A stretch of 64,000 nt of DNA, from NCBI GenBank assembly GCA_029747015.1, contig JAKOGI010002758.1, forward strand, positions 16,001-80,000. Direction: 5' to 3'. This DNA is from Carnegiea gigantea (lineage: Eukaryota; Streptophyta; Magnoliopsida; Caryophyllales; Cactaceae). Position numbers and translations under genes: made by a program. The notes beneath the pieces were generated by a model. It did no database searches and had not been told where the DNA came from. It worked only from the letters and a program-made list of their open reading frames with translations. This document shows, piece after piece, positions 11,640-22,370 of this stretch (position 1 is the first letter of the stretch; each line of letters opens with the position of its first letter).

Positions 11640-12797
11640 TGCCAACACAGGAGTCGCCCTTATGCTTGTATATTTGATAAGTTCTGTTTCACAAAACCAA
11701 GTATTTCTTTGCAATCAGTTCGAATAAGAAAAGGTTTTGGGGCTAAAAAGATTAAGAACTTTTCAATTCCCCTTATGACTGCAAGGATTTCTTTTTCCAT
11801 TGTGGGATTGTTGCATTCTACCTTATTAAAATTTCCACTGCAATATTTGCAAAGTTGTTCTCCTTCTTTGATTTTGAGTACCGCACTCCAGCGCTCATTG
11901 CTGGCATTTGTTTCAAGAATTAAGTCATCTCCCTCATTAGGTAAATCAAGAACAGGAAGATTTTTACACATTTTTTTAAAATTCTGGACAATCTTTGAAT
12001 CGTTAGTGGTCCATGTCTACATCACATCTTTCTTAAGTTTTTGTTGTAATGGCTTTCTTATTTTAGCCAAATCTTTAATGAAATCTGAAGCATAGCTAAG
12101 GCATCCAAGAAATCTTTCTAATTGCTTTCTATCTTCAATCTTTTCAGAAAATTTTTTTATTTTTTCCAAAATATGTTTTTATAGAATGATCTGTCCAACC
12201 TTTATCTCTAGACCTAAAAACTCAACTTCTTGTTCAGCATAAATGCACTTGTTCTTAGCACGTATAATGCAATGGTCAATGCATCTTTTGGTGACAGCCA
12301 AGACATCATCTTTGTTCTGTTCTATGGTTTTGAAAAAGACAAGGATATCATCAATGTAAACTAAACAACAACGATTAAGGTCTTTGAAGATATTATCCAT
12401 TCTTCTCTGGAATGTTTGGGGTGCTTTTTTAAGACCAAATGGCATTACTATCCATTCAGAATGTCCTTGTAGGGTACTAAATGCAGTTAAAGAAATGCTT
12501 TCCTCATCCATTTTTTTCTGCGCTTTTGTAATCCATTTTCGAGAACCAAGAGGCTCCTTGAATTTTGTTGAAAAGGACTATTTTATTAGGAATATAGTAG
12601 CCATCAAAGACAGTATTATCGTTAAACTTTTTGTAGTTGATTATCATTCTAACTTTTTCTCTTTTTTCTTCTGCATGATTTCTTACCATGAAAGCGGGAC
12701 AGGTGTGAGAACTCTTGCTGTTTCTGATTAATCCTTTATCCAGAAGTTTTTTGATTTGTTTATCAAACTCTTGGATGTCCTGGTGTGTATACACCAT
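11640..12797 (-). pseudogene. Pararetroviral reverse transcriptase and RNase H (broken)
   Basis: RT begins in the piece 12797-12504, with CPAFMVRNHAEEKREK and MIINYKKFNDNT. It shifts frame near 12510 into 12511-12179, with MPFGLKKAPQTFQRRMD and the catalytic YIDDILVF. RNase H follows at about 12100-11660, with LETNASNERWSAVL (the catalytic D of the usual D-A-S core appears as N), MEKEILAVIRGIEKF and FLIRTDCKEI. The AEKR-type linker in motif 2 and the FGLKKAPQTFQR block mark it as caulimovirid RT rather than Gypsy. Frameshifts and stops at several points make it non-functional. No integrase follows. Confidence 0.85.
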
Positions 12798-12976
12798 TTG
12801 TTTAACTCGGATAATAGTGTTGGGATTTAATAAAGTGATTTTAGCGAATGTTTTATCTTTATCCTAGAATTTTAGAGGATTATTAGAATAGAATTCTTTG
12901 CATAATTTTCTTGTTGTTCTACAATCTGTTCTTTAATAGATAACTCAAGTAATGAGATTGTCAGTACTATTTCTCG

Positions 12977-13683
12977 TTATGCAGGCATTACCTTCTCACT
13001 GTACTGGCTGCATGTAAATTTAATTTTCTGATAAGTGTAAGCCTTACTTAATTTTTCTATAGGAACTGAGTGACCATTAATTATAAATATTATTTGGTTT
13101 ATGGTTTGGGTGCATGGAGAATATAATCTTTGAAAATTATTTCCAATAATTATATCATGAGAGGGTTGATCAGTAGCCCATAGAACCGGTATCATACATT
13201 GAACTCCTCCTAATTCTATGGACAACCTTTCTATAGCTTCATTATGGCTCATAATATTATTATCAGCTATCCTTACTTGTAAAGAATTCTTAGCTTTTTT
13301 CACATAAAATCTGAAAATAATGTTCTTTTTCCAAAGCATACAGAACAACCACTATTTATGTAGGCACATAACTCATATGTATTCTATTCCTGTAAACATA
13401 CCTTTATTGGGATATAGATGCTATTAGGGTTTATATTCGTAGCTTCATAGCATATCTCCATAGTCATATTTTTGACTAATTCATCCTCATAGATGGGTTC
13501 ACTAACCATTCTAGTTTTATACCCAATGAGTTTTCTTTCTAGACTTATACTTCGATCTATACTGGATCTTGCAGTTTCAAAATTTATTTTATTCATTTCA
13601 CTGATCATGCTAATTGTATCATCTTCTTTAATATCTTCTTTAGCTAATGAAGGTCCTTCTTCCCAATCTGATCTTGTGCTCAT
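12977..13683 (-). pseudogene. Pararetroviral aspartic protease region (catalytic Asp lost)
   Basis: Minus-strand frame 13683-13384 is acidic; after one stop it runs into AYINSGCSVCFGK at about 13365-13327. The retropepsin D-T/S-G triad reads Asn-Ser-Gly here; the Asn codon is AAT at 13354-13356, one G-to-A change from GAT. After a second break, 13348-12977 continues with the flap-like and C-terminal parts, including HDIIIGNNFQRLYSP, the hydrophobic-G-N-x-F motif typical of the family. The catalytic change would inactivate the enzyme even without the stops. Confidence 0.72.
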
Positions 13684-13699
13684 GCTCCTTAATAGTTGG

Positions 13700-14250
13700 G
13701 GTTTAATGGTCGTTTTACCCTCTCATCAATTTTTGTTATATTTTTTTTTATTGATCTTTGTAGGGTTAACAAAGCTAGATATCCATGAACGATCGATTTT
13801 TATCTCTAGAGGATTGGACTTAATCCTCTAGATCTTTTGCATAGGGGTAGGACTTTCAAATTTTTTTGCCTCTATCATTATTACCTTAGTCTTTAGGTCT
13901 ATTGTATTATCTAATTTATAGATAATTTTTCAAAATACCCTTAAAGGATATCCTCCTCTTTTTATGTCCATCCCAACTATTTTTATCTTAAGAGATAGGA
14001 AGTTTTTAGGAAATTCATTCTTTAAACTCACATAATATCCAGGTCGATAATTGAATCCTATTGATCCATTACATAAATTAGTCTTAATCCCTGTGATAAT
14101 TTGATTATTAAATTTGGTATGCCTAGTATCACATAGTAAAGCGTAAAGATCAATATCTTTGCCATAATATTGTAATAGAGTAATTTGAACTTGGACACTT
14201 CCGACATGGATATACCTATACCTTCTATCTTTGTTATGCTTAAGGATATT
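13700..14250 (-). pseudogene. Pararetroviral 30K-type movement protein (broken)
   Basis: In the frame starting near 14240 on the minus strand I read YRYIHVGSVQVQIT at 14220-14179, then a conserved CDTR block, TGIKTNLCNGSIGFNYRP and GYYVSLKNEFPK. These are the successive blocks of the caulimovirid 30K movement protein: I-H-x-G-x-V-Q, the D-x-R motif, and the N-L..G..F..P block. Such proteins dilate plasmodesmata. A stop interrupts it near 13930. The frame is the same as the coat region upstream, separated by two TAA codons near 14250-14272. Confidence 0.75.
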
Positions 14251-14271
14251 TTTTTAATTAATTAGATTTTT

Positions 14272-15991
14272 TCAATTAATTAGATTAACTTCCACAACGT
14301 CATACTCACAATCCTTTATCTCAAGATCTCCTTCCATCATTTCACATACGTACTTGCTTTTTAATTGAAAGATGAATTTTTTATAGATCATGTCTTTTTG
14401 GATTATGGGAAGAACCCAGTCTCTTTTGACTTCTTCATGATCACTGTCTACAACAAATTCTTCTCCTTGAAGATCACCAAGACTAATCGAACTACTTTCC
14501 ATCATATGACTTGTTTCTTCATAATCACTTTCTTCATATTCATTGTCCAATATAATTTCAACAATTCCTTTGTTATTACTTAGGGCTATATCTAATGCCT
14601 CATCTTCACTAAGCTCAATGTAATCTAGGCTTCCCAAGGTTTCAATAAGTTTGTCATTCTTCTGATTTTTACATTCATTAGCATAATGCCCTACTTCTCC
14701 GCATGTCCAACATTTGCAGTTATTTTTCCCTGTAGGGCAATAAGCAGCTTTTCTAAAAAATCTATGTTTTTTAGGACTTGATTTATTATAATATTTTCTT
14801 CTATATTTCTCGCCCCTTTGCTTGTTAAAGCTCTTTGTCTTATAGAATTTTCTTTTCCTTCTTTTTTTAGGTTCCTTTCCCCATTGATGGGATGAATCCT
14901 AGTAAGTTAAGAACAGCTTCTTAATATTCTTTTGCTTTTAAATATCAAGACACTTATCATTAACCCATTTTCTTAAATAAGAAATTCTTGAACTAAGGGT
15001 ATCAACAACATTTATTCGTTCAAGCCATGCCATGTATTTTTCATTAATTATGGAATTCATTGGATATGGAAATTTGTCATAGAACATATCAAGATTAGTT
15101 TCATTATGCCCAATTTTATAATAATATTGACTGAATTCAGCAATGTAATTTTCTAGGTATCTCATATCCTATAATTCTATGTTGTTAATCTTTCTTTGCC
15201 ATTCTCTTACTTTTTCTTCAGAATCAAGTTTAGCTCCGATGAATTTGGTTTCGATTTCTTTGCACAAATTTCTGAACATAGCAGCAGGTGTTTCTATCAT
15301 TCTTAATGTATTTTTACCGTCTTCACTTAATGAATCATACCAGTCAGCTACAGTGGCAGAAAAACTATGTTCGATATAAGTTAGGAAGTTTGACGCAGTC
15401 CAGGTAGTATTTAAGTTCAAGACACTATTCATTCCTCTTTTCCAATGCTCAAATATTTCTTCTCTATTACGGACTCCATCAATGTTTAGGATGTATCCTA
15501 TTTGGCTAATTGGGGTAAGTTCAATTTCTTCAAAAGTCGTGGTTTTCTTGGGATAAACCCGAAGAAAAATTACTTGTTCATCCTGTTAGAACGTACCTAG
15601 GTCTTAAGAAATGAGTATTTCTTCTAGAAGATTCACCAAATTCTTCAGACTTAGGAACGACATTGTTAACTAGATTAGTCTCTGTTTCATATAAATTGAT
15701 CTCTTCTCCAATCTCATTGATCTCGTTTTCAACAGTCATTTTACCATATTTCTTATCCAGTTTTCTCTTAACTTCTTTTAATGGTAATACATTGAGATCT
15801 TTTAATTTAATCAGATTTATCTGCTAATATATTTATACTTCTAGTTGGACATTATTGGTCTCTTCATTATTATCAGACAAAACGTCATGTTTATCACTAA
15901 TTGCGTCCATCATCTTGTTTAATTCTTCTAGGTTTTGTTCCTTCTCAAACATATTCTGTAGTTGATTAAGAGTATATTGCTTATACTCCAT
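14272..15991 (-). pseudogene. Pararetroviral coat protein with CCHC zinc knuckle (broken)
   Basis: A minus-strand ATG at 15991-15989 opens a short frame with a charged helix-like start (MEYKQYTLNQLQNMF). After stops, the coat core appears in pieces 15432-15169 (FLTYIEHSFSATVADWYDSL) and 15165-14938 (MRYLENYIAEFSQYYYKIG). A Lys/Arg-rich stretch follows near 14880-14760. A CCHC knuckle, C-W-T-C-G-E-V-G-H-Y-A-N-E-C, occupies 14671-14712. An acidic tail (14637-14272) closes the region. Core, basic stretch, knuckle and acidic tail in this order are typical of caulimovirid coat proteins. Several frameshifts and stops are present. Confidence 0.78.
14671..14712 (-). other. CCHC zinc-knuckle motif
   Basis: Exact spacing C-x2-C-x4-H-x4-C within the coat region; all four ligands are intact. 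Confidence 0.9.
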
Positions 15992-16034
15992 CTTCTTCTT
16001 CTTTTTCTGCTTTTTCAGCTGATTTTTCTACCAT

Positions 16035-16358
16035 TTATTTTTGAATTTTTTTCTCGTGCAAAGAAAATGAAATCTTGTTTTTTAGGTTTTGAAAAGGATA
16101 TTTATGTTGAAAAGAGGTACTAATATTGAAAGTAGATTTTCCGCTACATCTAACTTCATTAACCAAAGAAAGGTGAATTACAGATATTTGTTTCTTAAAC
16201 TCCTTGACTTCGGCCTTAATTTTAACTAATTCAACTTTTAATTGTAAAACTATATCAGCGATATAGTTTAATTGAGGTTCTATTAGAGAAATGTCTTTTG
16301 GAGAGTGAACAATATGTGAATGATTTGGCCCACGGCAAGCAAGTGATAATTCTAGCAT
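16035..16358 (-). pseudogene. First pararetroviral open frame, helix-rich, 107 codons
   Basis: This is the first open stretch after the primer-binding site. The middle has heptad-like hydrophobic spacing with Lys/Glu (LQLKVELVKIKAEVKEFKKQ), suggesting a coiled coil, as seen in small 5' proteins of several caulimovirids. No specific family is recognised, and it may equally be the N-terminal part of the coat polyprotein. Confidence 0.5.
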
Positions 16359-16425
16359 TAATCATAGTTAATTAGCTTAATTAGTCATTAAGTAGCTTAA
16401 TTATCTTAATTATTTTTTGTCACGT

Positions 16426-16438
16426 GGCTCTGATACTA
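16426..16438 (-). promoter_or_regulatory. Primer-binding site for initiator tRNA-Met (pararetrovirus)
   Basis: On the minus strand TAGTATCAGAGCC matches the plant initiator tRNA-Met complement TGGTATCAGAGCC at 12 of 13 positions. It lies upstream of the first open frame, as in caulimovirids. Confidence 0.82.
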
Positions 16439-16697
16439 GATGAAAGAGGATGTCGAGCTCTACTTGTGAGAAAAAAACCACATACACAATTTTAAATTTT
16501 TCGAAAACAAGTTTTTAAGGATTTGGACTAAATTACAAATATAAAAAGTTTAGGGATTTATAAATAAATGTGAATAGTAATCTGTCCCCCAAATATAAAT
16601 GGTGCAATAACTCAATGGACCTGATTGTGACTTTTTCAAAAAGCTGGTCCTACAAATGAATACACCAAAGTTCGACGAACCTAAATGTAAATTACCC
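16439..16697 (-). other. End of the insertion upstream of the primer site
   Basis: Noncoding AT-rich sequence between the primer site and the junction with Copia A. Its outer end (GGGTAATTTACATTTAGG on the minus strand) does not repeat the other end of the insertion, so there is no LTR. Confidence 0.5.
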
Positions 16698-18498
16698 GTA
16701 AAGTCGCAAATTCCTATGTTTGATTATCTTCAAGAGCAGAAATTTTGGCTGCCATTGCATCGCGCCATTTAGGGTCATGAATAGCTTGGGAGAAAGAACT
16801 GGGCTTATCGCTAGAAAGCGGCCAAAAAACCATGATGCTTAGGAGAGAAGCGATCATATGAAATAAAGTGAGAAATGGGGTGATACGTACCCAAAGAGCC
16901 AGCATGGAGCGGGGATGAGGTGGGATGGTCAATGGCGTGACAAATATAATCCTTCAGATGTGCGGGAGGTCTTTTTGCTCGTTGTGGCCGAGTGAACTCG
17001 GGTCCTATTTCAAGCTTGGTACCTTGTTTAATGAATTGCTCCAAGTTTGGGCTTGATGTGGACAGCGTATCAGAGCCAGCCATAGCATGCTGATCGTCAC
17101 GGCCAGCAACATTAACTTGGGCCGACCCGTCAGGTGTGCATGGAGAAGTTGTGGGACAAGGTGACTCCTTGTTTGTACGGTCTGATTGGGCCGCCCTATC
17201 TGAGCCCAGTCCAGCCGAAACAAGCAGCCAATCTTTGGCAGAAACCAAGTCATGCATAGGGAAAAAAGGCATGTTGGGTTGGGGGCCGGTCACATTGGGC
17301 CCCATTGGGTTAGGCAATTGAGAGGTTGGTTCAGCACACGGAAAAATTGCCGTATAAAAATGAACATCCCGAGACACGAACAATTTTTTTGTCTCCAAAT
17401 TTTATAACCATCACCCCTTTTGACCTTGAGGATACCCTAAAAATAAACACTTGGTGGCTCTTGGATCAAATTTATCACGGGACTTGTTATGAGTATGTGC
17501 ATAACACAGACACCCAATGACCCGTAAATGAGTATAGCTCGGAGCAACTCCAAATAAAGCTTCATAACGCGTTTTAAAGTTCAGTAATTTTGCTGGAGTT
17601 CTATTGATGAGGTAAGCAGCCGTCAACACACACTCGCCCCAAAATTTTAAAGGGAGAGAAGCTTGAAATCGTAAGGCCCGAGCAACATTAAAGATGTGTC
17701 GATTTTTCCTTTCAACACAACTGTTTTGTTATGGTATATCAATACAAGATGTCTCGTGCAGGATTCCATTTTTTGCAAAGAAAATTGGTAGTGGGCCCTT
17801 GGTGAATTCAGTCCAGTTATTGCTATGCACCTTTTAAACCTGTGTATCAAACTGGGATTTGACTATAGAGCAAAAACTAATTAACTTGTCATATGCTTCT
17901 GTCTTATCTTTTAGTAGGCATACCCAAACAGCACGACTGTAATCATCCACAGCACACAAAAAATAATAACATCCACTGAGACTATGAGTATGATATGGTC
18001 CCTATAAATCACAGTGTATTAAGGAAAAGGGGCGTTGAGCTTGTGTAGTACTAAGAGAAAACGGACTCCGCGTTTGCTTAGCGCGATGACAAACATCACA
18101 ACATTCATCTAAGCTCTTATTCAACTTGAAATCAAATTAGTCGACAAAGAAGACAAACTACCCAAAGAAGGATGCCCAAGACGTTGATGACAAAGATCGC
18201 AAACTCTAAGGTTAGTTGCTGAAAAAACCTTTCCTCCCGCACCAAACTTGAGATAATACGCCCCATTCCTCTGTTCACTCGCTCCAATCAGCGTTTTCGA
18301 GATGAGGTCCTGAATAAGACAACACTGAGCACTATAAACAATAATACAATTCTTATCATAAGTGAGTTACTGAACAAAAATAAGATTGCATTTAAACTCC
18401 GGTAAATAGAGCACGTTTTTTAAAACTAAATCATGCACAAGGTTAACCTTCCCTGCTTGTTCGACTTTCACAACAACGACTTTAAGGGGAGCCCCCAC
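16698..18498 (-). pseudogene. Copia A, integrase part, 5'-truncated (degenerate)
   Basis: Minus-strand continuation of Copia A. 16698-16800 is the linker before RT, 17398-16811 the variable Pro/Ser-rich region, and 17629-17411 the integrase C-terminal part ([25 protein letters not shown]). 17850-17647 is degraded integrase core, and about 18250-18100 the GAG-pre-integrase/HHCC area. It ends at about 18498 within the protease-to-integrase stretch, equivalent to about 19976 of Copia B; gag and the protease active site are missing. Many stops are present. The truncation abuts TRIM-like DNA that belongs to the 5' side of Copia B, so A and B lie head to head. Confidence 0.88.
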
Positions 18499-18576
18499 AT
18501 TGATTTATTGCGTAAGGTAGGGGAGCCTTTGTAGCATCCAAGCTTTAAGCCCAAAGGGTATTCGCATGAGAGGGCA
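18499..18576 (+). repeat. TRIM-like internal sequence
   Basis: Matches the short internal region of the TRIM at 39182-39303: AGCCCCCA.., a GGAGCCTTTGTAGCAT block (GGAGTCTTTGTAGCAT there), then TTCGCATGAG just before the terminal repeat (TTCATGTGAG there). Confidence 0.6.
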
Positions 18577-18647
18577 TGTTAGAGGATAAATTTATTCCTG
18601 GCCTTCAACTATCTTCTTAAGCTTTTGGTTGAGTTGGTATTTGAACA
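18577..18647 (+). repeat. 71-bp TRIM-like terminal repeat at the 5' end of Copia B
   Basis: TGTTAGAGG..TTGAACA starts TG and ends CA, and matches the 73- and 72-bp terminal repeats at 39095-39168 and 39304-39375. It lies directly before a tRNA-Met primer site, where the 5' LTR of Copia B should be. It is unrelated to that element's 202-bp 3' LTR. Confidence 0.75.
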
Positions 18648-18660
18648 TGGTATCAGAGCC
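18648..18660 (+). promoter_or_regulatory. Primer-binding site for initiator tRNA-Met (Copia B)
   Basis: TGGTATCAGAGCC, a perfect 13-base complement to plant initiator tRNA-Met, 30 bases upstream of the gag ATG. Confidence 0.9.
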
Positions 18661-18689
18661 AAAACACCGATTAACTCAGTCTTTCAATC

Positions 18690-19715
18690 ATGAATGGAGA
18701 GGACAAAAACAACACAAACAATTTAACACCTCTATTCAACATGAATGACCCCCAATCTCCTTATTACCTATGCAGTGCAGATCATCCCGGTAATATTATC
18801 TCACCTATGATCCTCAATGGAGAAAATTATGCGAACTGGAGTAGAATTGTGACGAACACATTGAAATCTAAGAATAAATTTTTCTTTGTTAACGGATCGT
18901 TAGCAAATCCAGAGAACAACAACCCAGAAGGTCATGCCTGGGAAAAGTGCAATTCAATGGTCATTGCGTGGTTACACAACGTGATAGATAAAACTTTACA
19001 CAGCTTGGATGCATACGCAGAGAAGGCAAGCGAGATTTGGATAGACTTGAAAGAATGTTATTCATAGGGTAGCGAAATCAGGGTGCATCAACTCAAAAGG
19101 GAAATCACACTCACAACACAGGACAATCTGAATGTCACTGAATACTTTACTAAACTCAAGGAATTGTGGGATGAGTTAGGAGCTCACCAACAAATCCCAA
19201 TTTACAGCTACTTAGAGGATTTTAGCATGAGCAAGTTTCAGGAGAGGGAGAAAGTTCATCAGCTTCTCTTGGACCTTGACTCGGATCAATTCGGGATAAT
19301 CAGATCGAAAATTTTTTCTATGGAGCCCCTACCGAACTTCAATAAAGTGTACTCCATGGTCTTGAGAAAAGAGAGACAACAGAAGATAAGCAAAGGGATA
19401 GAGAACCATACTGTTGTGGAAGCAGCGGCCTTCAAGGCCTTAGCCACCAGTAGATCCAGACCATTGATTCGCCCAAAATGCACTCACTGCCAGAAAATCG
19501 GACATGAGAGGCACCAATGCTATGAGCTCATTGGATATCCACCCAATTCACAGCAAAGGCGGATGAATCAACCACATCAAGGGCTAAATCGAGTAACGGT
19601 GGCCGGAGGGAGTTGGAACAGACCCGACGGCGCTGTCCAGTCATCAGTCGTTGTAGCGGGCTTTGCTAGAAGAAAGGAGGAGGCAAAAATTGGCGAAGGA
19701 ATGGAGGGTCACTGA
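18690..19715 (+). pseudogene. Copia B gag (one in-frame TAG)
   Basis: Gag polyprotein of a Ty1/Copia element. It starts at ATG 18690, reads SPYYLCSADHPGN and GENYANWSRIVTN, and is stopped by TAG at 19065-19067. It continues in the same frame with VHQLKREI, LNVTEYFTKLKELWDEL and LLLDLDSDQFGIIRSKI. The CCHC knuckle reads C-T-H-C-Q-K-I-G-H-E-R-H-Q-C (about 19478-19519). The frame stays open to 19715. Apart from the single TAG this gag is well preserved, better than the pol region after it. Confidence 0.88.
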
Positions 19716-19859
19716 GTTATGGCCTTGTCTAGAGAAAGTTATGGCAGGGATAATGAGGTAGAGAGACTTGTAGGTTTTACTCAATCTTAAATTGACACCA
19801 TATATGCTATCTTTAAAGAAAAGAAGAACAAAGAAAGAGTAAGTGGTAAGAAATTGCCG

Positions 19860-20190
19860 TTTACATCGCTTTAGCGGATTTTGGACTCTGGGGCATCTTA
19901 TCATATGACTTCCAACATTGCTGTTATTAATGATCTTCGTGATTTACGGCAACCAATATATACTTTGATACCTAGGGAGTTGTCGTTGAAGTTAAACAAG
20001 CACGGATGGTTAACCTTGGGCACGATTTAGTTTTAAAAAACGTCCTCTATTTGCCAGAGTTAAATGCAATCTTATTTCTGTTCAACAACTTACTTATGAT
20101 AAGAATTGTATTATTATTTATGGTGCTCAGTATTGTCTTATTCAGGACCTTACCTCGAAAGCGCTGATTGGAGCGGGTGAACAGAGGAAT
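19860..20190 (+). pseudogene. Copia B protease (broken)
   Basis: The retropepsin active site reads LDSGASYHMTSN starting near 19877, with the D-S-G triad intact. The remainder runs to the GAG-pre-integrase region with frameshifts and stops (for example near 20030). Confidence 0.75.
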
Positions 20191-20193
20191 GGG

Positions 20194-21138
20194 GTGTATT
20201 ATCTCAAGTTTGGTGCAGGAGGAGAGGTTTTTTCGGCGACCAACCTTGGAGATTGCGATCTTTGGCATCAACGTCTTGGGCATCCTTCTTTGGGTAGTTT
20301 GTCTTCTTTGTCGACTAATTTTGGTTTCAAGTTGAATAAGAGCTTAAATGAATGCTGTGATGTTTGTCATTGTGCTAAGCAAACATGGAGTCTGTTTTCT
20401 CTTAGTAATCCAAAAGCTCACGCCCCTTGTCCTTAATACACTGTAATTTAAGGGGACCATATCATACTTGTAGTCTCAGTGGATGTTATTATTTTTCGTG
20501 TGTTGTGGATGATTACAGTCGTGCTGTTTGGGTATACCTGCTAAAAGATAAGACAGAAACATATGACAAGCTAATTAGTTTTTGCTCTACGGTCAAAACC
20601 CAGTTTTATACACAGGTTCAAAAGGTGCATAGTGATAATTGGACTAAATTCACCAAAGGGCCCACAACCAATTTTCTTTGCAAAAAATGAAATACTGCAT
20701 GAGACATCTTGTGTTGACACACCACAACAAAACGGTCGTGTTGAAAGGAAAAATCGACACATCCTCAATGTTGCTTGGGCCGTATGGTTTCAACCTTCTC
20801 TCCCGTTAAAATTTTGGGATGAGTGTGTGTTGGCGGCTGCTTACCTCATCAATAGAACTCTAACAAAATTACTGAACTTTAAACCGCCTTATGAAGCTTT
20901 ATTTGAAGTTGCACCTAGCTGTACTCATTTACGGGTCTTTGGGTGTCTATGTTATGCACGTACTCATAACAAGTCTTGTGATAAATATGATCCAAGAGCC
21001 ACCAAGTGTTTGTTTTTAGGGTATCCTCAAGGTAAAAACGGGTGGTTGTTATATAATTTGGAGATAAAAAAATTGTTCGTGTCTCGAGATGTTCATTTTT
21101 ATGAGGCAATTTTTCCATGTGCTGAACCAACCTCTTAA
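20194..21138 (+). pseudogene. Copia B integrase (broken)
   Basis: The zinc-binding region has LWHQRLGHPS and CDVCHCAK (20194-20436). The core has VVDDYSRAVWVYLL (first D), VHSDN (second D) and TPQQNGRVERKNRH (catalytic E). The C-terminal part has [16 protein letters not shown] and [13 protein letters not shown]. The frame changes near 20436 and again near 20690. The order protease, integrase, RT, RNase H is the Copia order. Confidence 0.88.
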
Positions 21139-21735
21139 TTGCCTGACCCAATGGGGCCCAATGTGACCAACCACCAGCCCAACATGCCTTTTACCCCTAT
21201 AGATGACCTTGTTTGTGCTGAAGGTTGCTCGCCTGTTTCGGCTGGACAGGGCCCGGATATGGTGGCCCAATCAGATCCTACAGACGGGGAGTCACTTTAT
21301 CCCACAGCTTCTCCATACACACCGGATGGGTCGGCCCAAGTTGATGTTGCAGGCCGCGAGGCTTAGCATGCTATGGCCGGCTCTGATTCGATGTCTATAG
21401 TAAGCCCAAACTTGGAACAATTCACTGAATAAAGTACTAGGGTTAAAATAGGACCTGAGTCCACTTGACCACAACGAGCAAAACGACCTTCCGCACATCT
21501 GATGGATTATATTTGTCATGCCATTGACCACTCCACCTCATCCCTACTCCATGCTAGCTCTTCGGGTACGTCTCACTGCTTTTCTCACTTCATTTCACAT
21601 GATCGCTTCTCTCCTAAGCTTCGTGGTTTTTTAGCCGCTATAACTTCTAACGATGAGCCCGGGTCTTTCTCTCAAGCTATTCGTGACCCTAAGTGGCGCG
21701 ATGCAATGGCAACCGAAATTTCTGCGCTTGAAGAT
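21139..21735 (+). pseudogene. Copia B variable region between integrase and RT
   Basis: Pro/Ser/Thr-rich, fast-diverging linker normal for Copia pol. It has a recognisable HAIDHSTSSLLHASS stretch and ends with ISALEDNQT before a stop at 21746-21748. Confidence 0.7.
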
Positions 21736-22370
21736 AATCAAACATAGGAATTTGCGGCTTTACCTCCCAACAAAAATGCACTTAGATGCAAATAGGTGTA
21801 GAAGACCAAGGATCATGTAGATGGATCCATTGAACGACATAAAGCGCGTTTGGTTGGTTTGGGTAATAATCAAGTCGAATGCGAGGATTTTCATAAAACT
21901 TTTTCCCCTGTAGCAAAAATGACCGCTGTTCGCACTTTACTGACTGTTGCCACTTCCAAAGCATGGGAACTTCATCAAATGGATGTGCATAATGCCTTCT
22001 TGCATGGTGATCTCTATGAAGATCTCTATATGAAGCCTCCACCGGGTTTTCATCCTCCACAACTGAATTTGGTATGCAAGTTAAAGAAATCTCTATATGA
22101 GCTTCGTCAAGCACCTCGACAATGGTATTTCATGTTAGCTTCGACTTTACTATGGTATGGATTTGTCCAATCCCCTTTGGATCACTCTCTGTTTATATAT
22201 CACCGGGATAACATATTCTTGGCCGTGCTTATCTATGTTGATGATATGGTCCTGATTGGTAATAGTCATGATCACTGTTGTGAGTTCAAGAGCTATTTAC
22301 AACACTTTTCTAAACTTAAAAATTTGGGCCCCCTGAAATATGTTTTGGGTATTGAAGTGGCTCGATCCTA
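21736..22370 (+). pseudogene. Copia B reverse transcriptase (broken)
   Basis: RT with AWELHQMDVHNAFLHG, LYELRQAPRQWYF and the catalytic YVDDMVLIGN. The frame 21850-22371 is open for 173 codons; stops lie upstream at about 21746 and 21792, and a stop at 22369 separates it from the connection domain. It provides the uninterrupted sequence across the site where Copia A was hit by the pararetroviral insertion. Confidence 0.9.

Larger units (their letters stand above)
9518..16697 (-). mobile_element. Endogenous plant pararetrovirus (caulimovirid-like), about 7.2 kb, inserted in Copia A
   Basis: A minus-strand block has the gene set of plant pararetroviruses: coat protein with a CCHC zinc knuckle, a 30K-type movement protein, retropepsin, RT and RNase H. 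There is no integrase and no LTR. Cis elements are an initiator-tRNA-Met primer site (16426-16438), a TATA box (10286-10293) and AATAAA (10124-10129). Circularly read, the content is close to one genome length, linearised in the leader. Every coding region has stops or frameshifts, so it is a dead relic. The order coat, movement, polymerase, with coat and movement before protease, resembles the cavemovirus/solendovirus type more than badnavirus or petuvirus; the genus is inference. The outermost few hundred bases at each end do not look coding and may include host repeat sequence. Confidence 0.88.

Noticed and set aside
9518..16697. Calling the pararetroviral block a Ty3/Gypsy element
   Set aside because: No LTRs and no integrase, but a movement protein, coat-type zinc knuckle and caulimovirid RT blocks.
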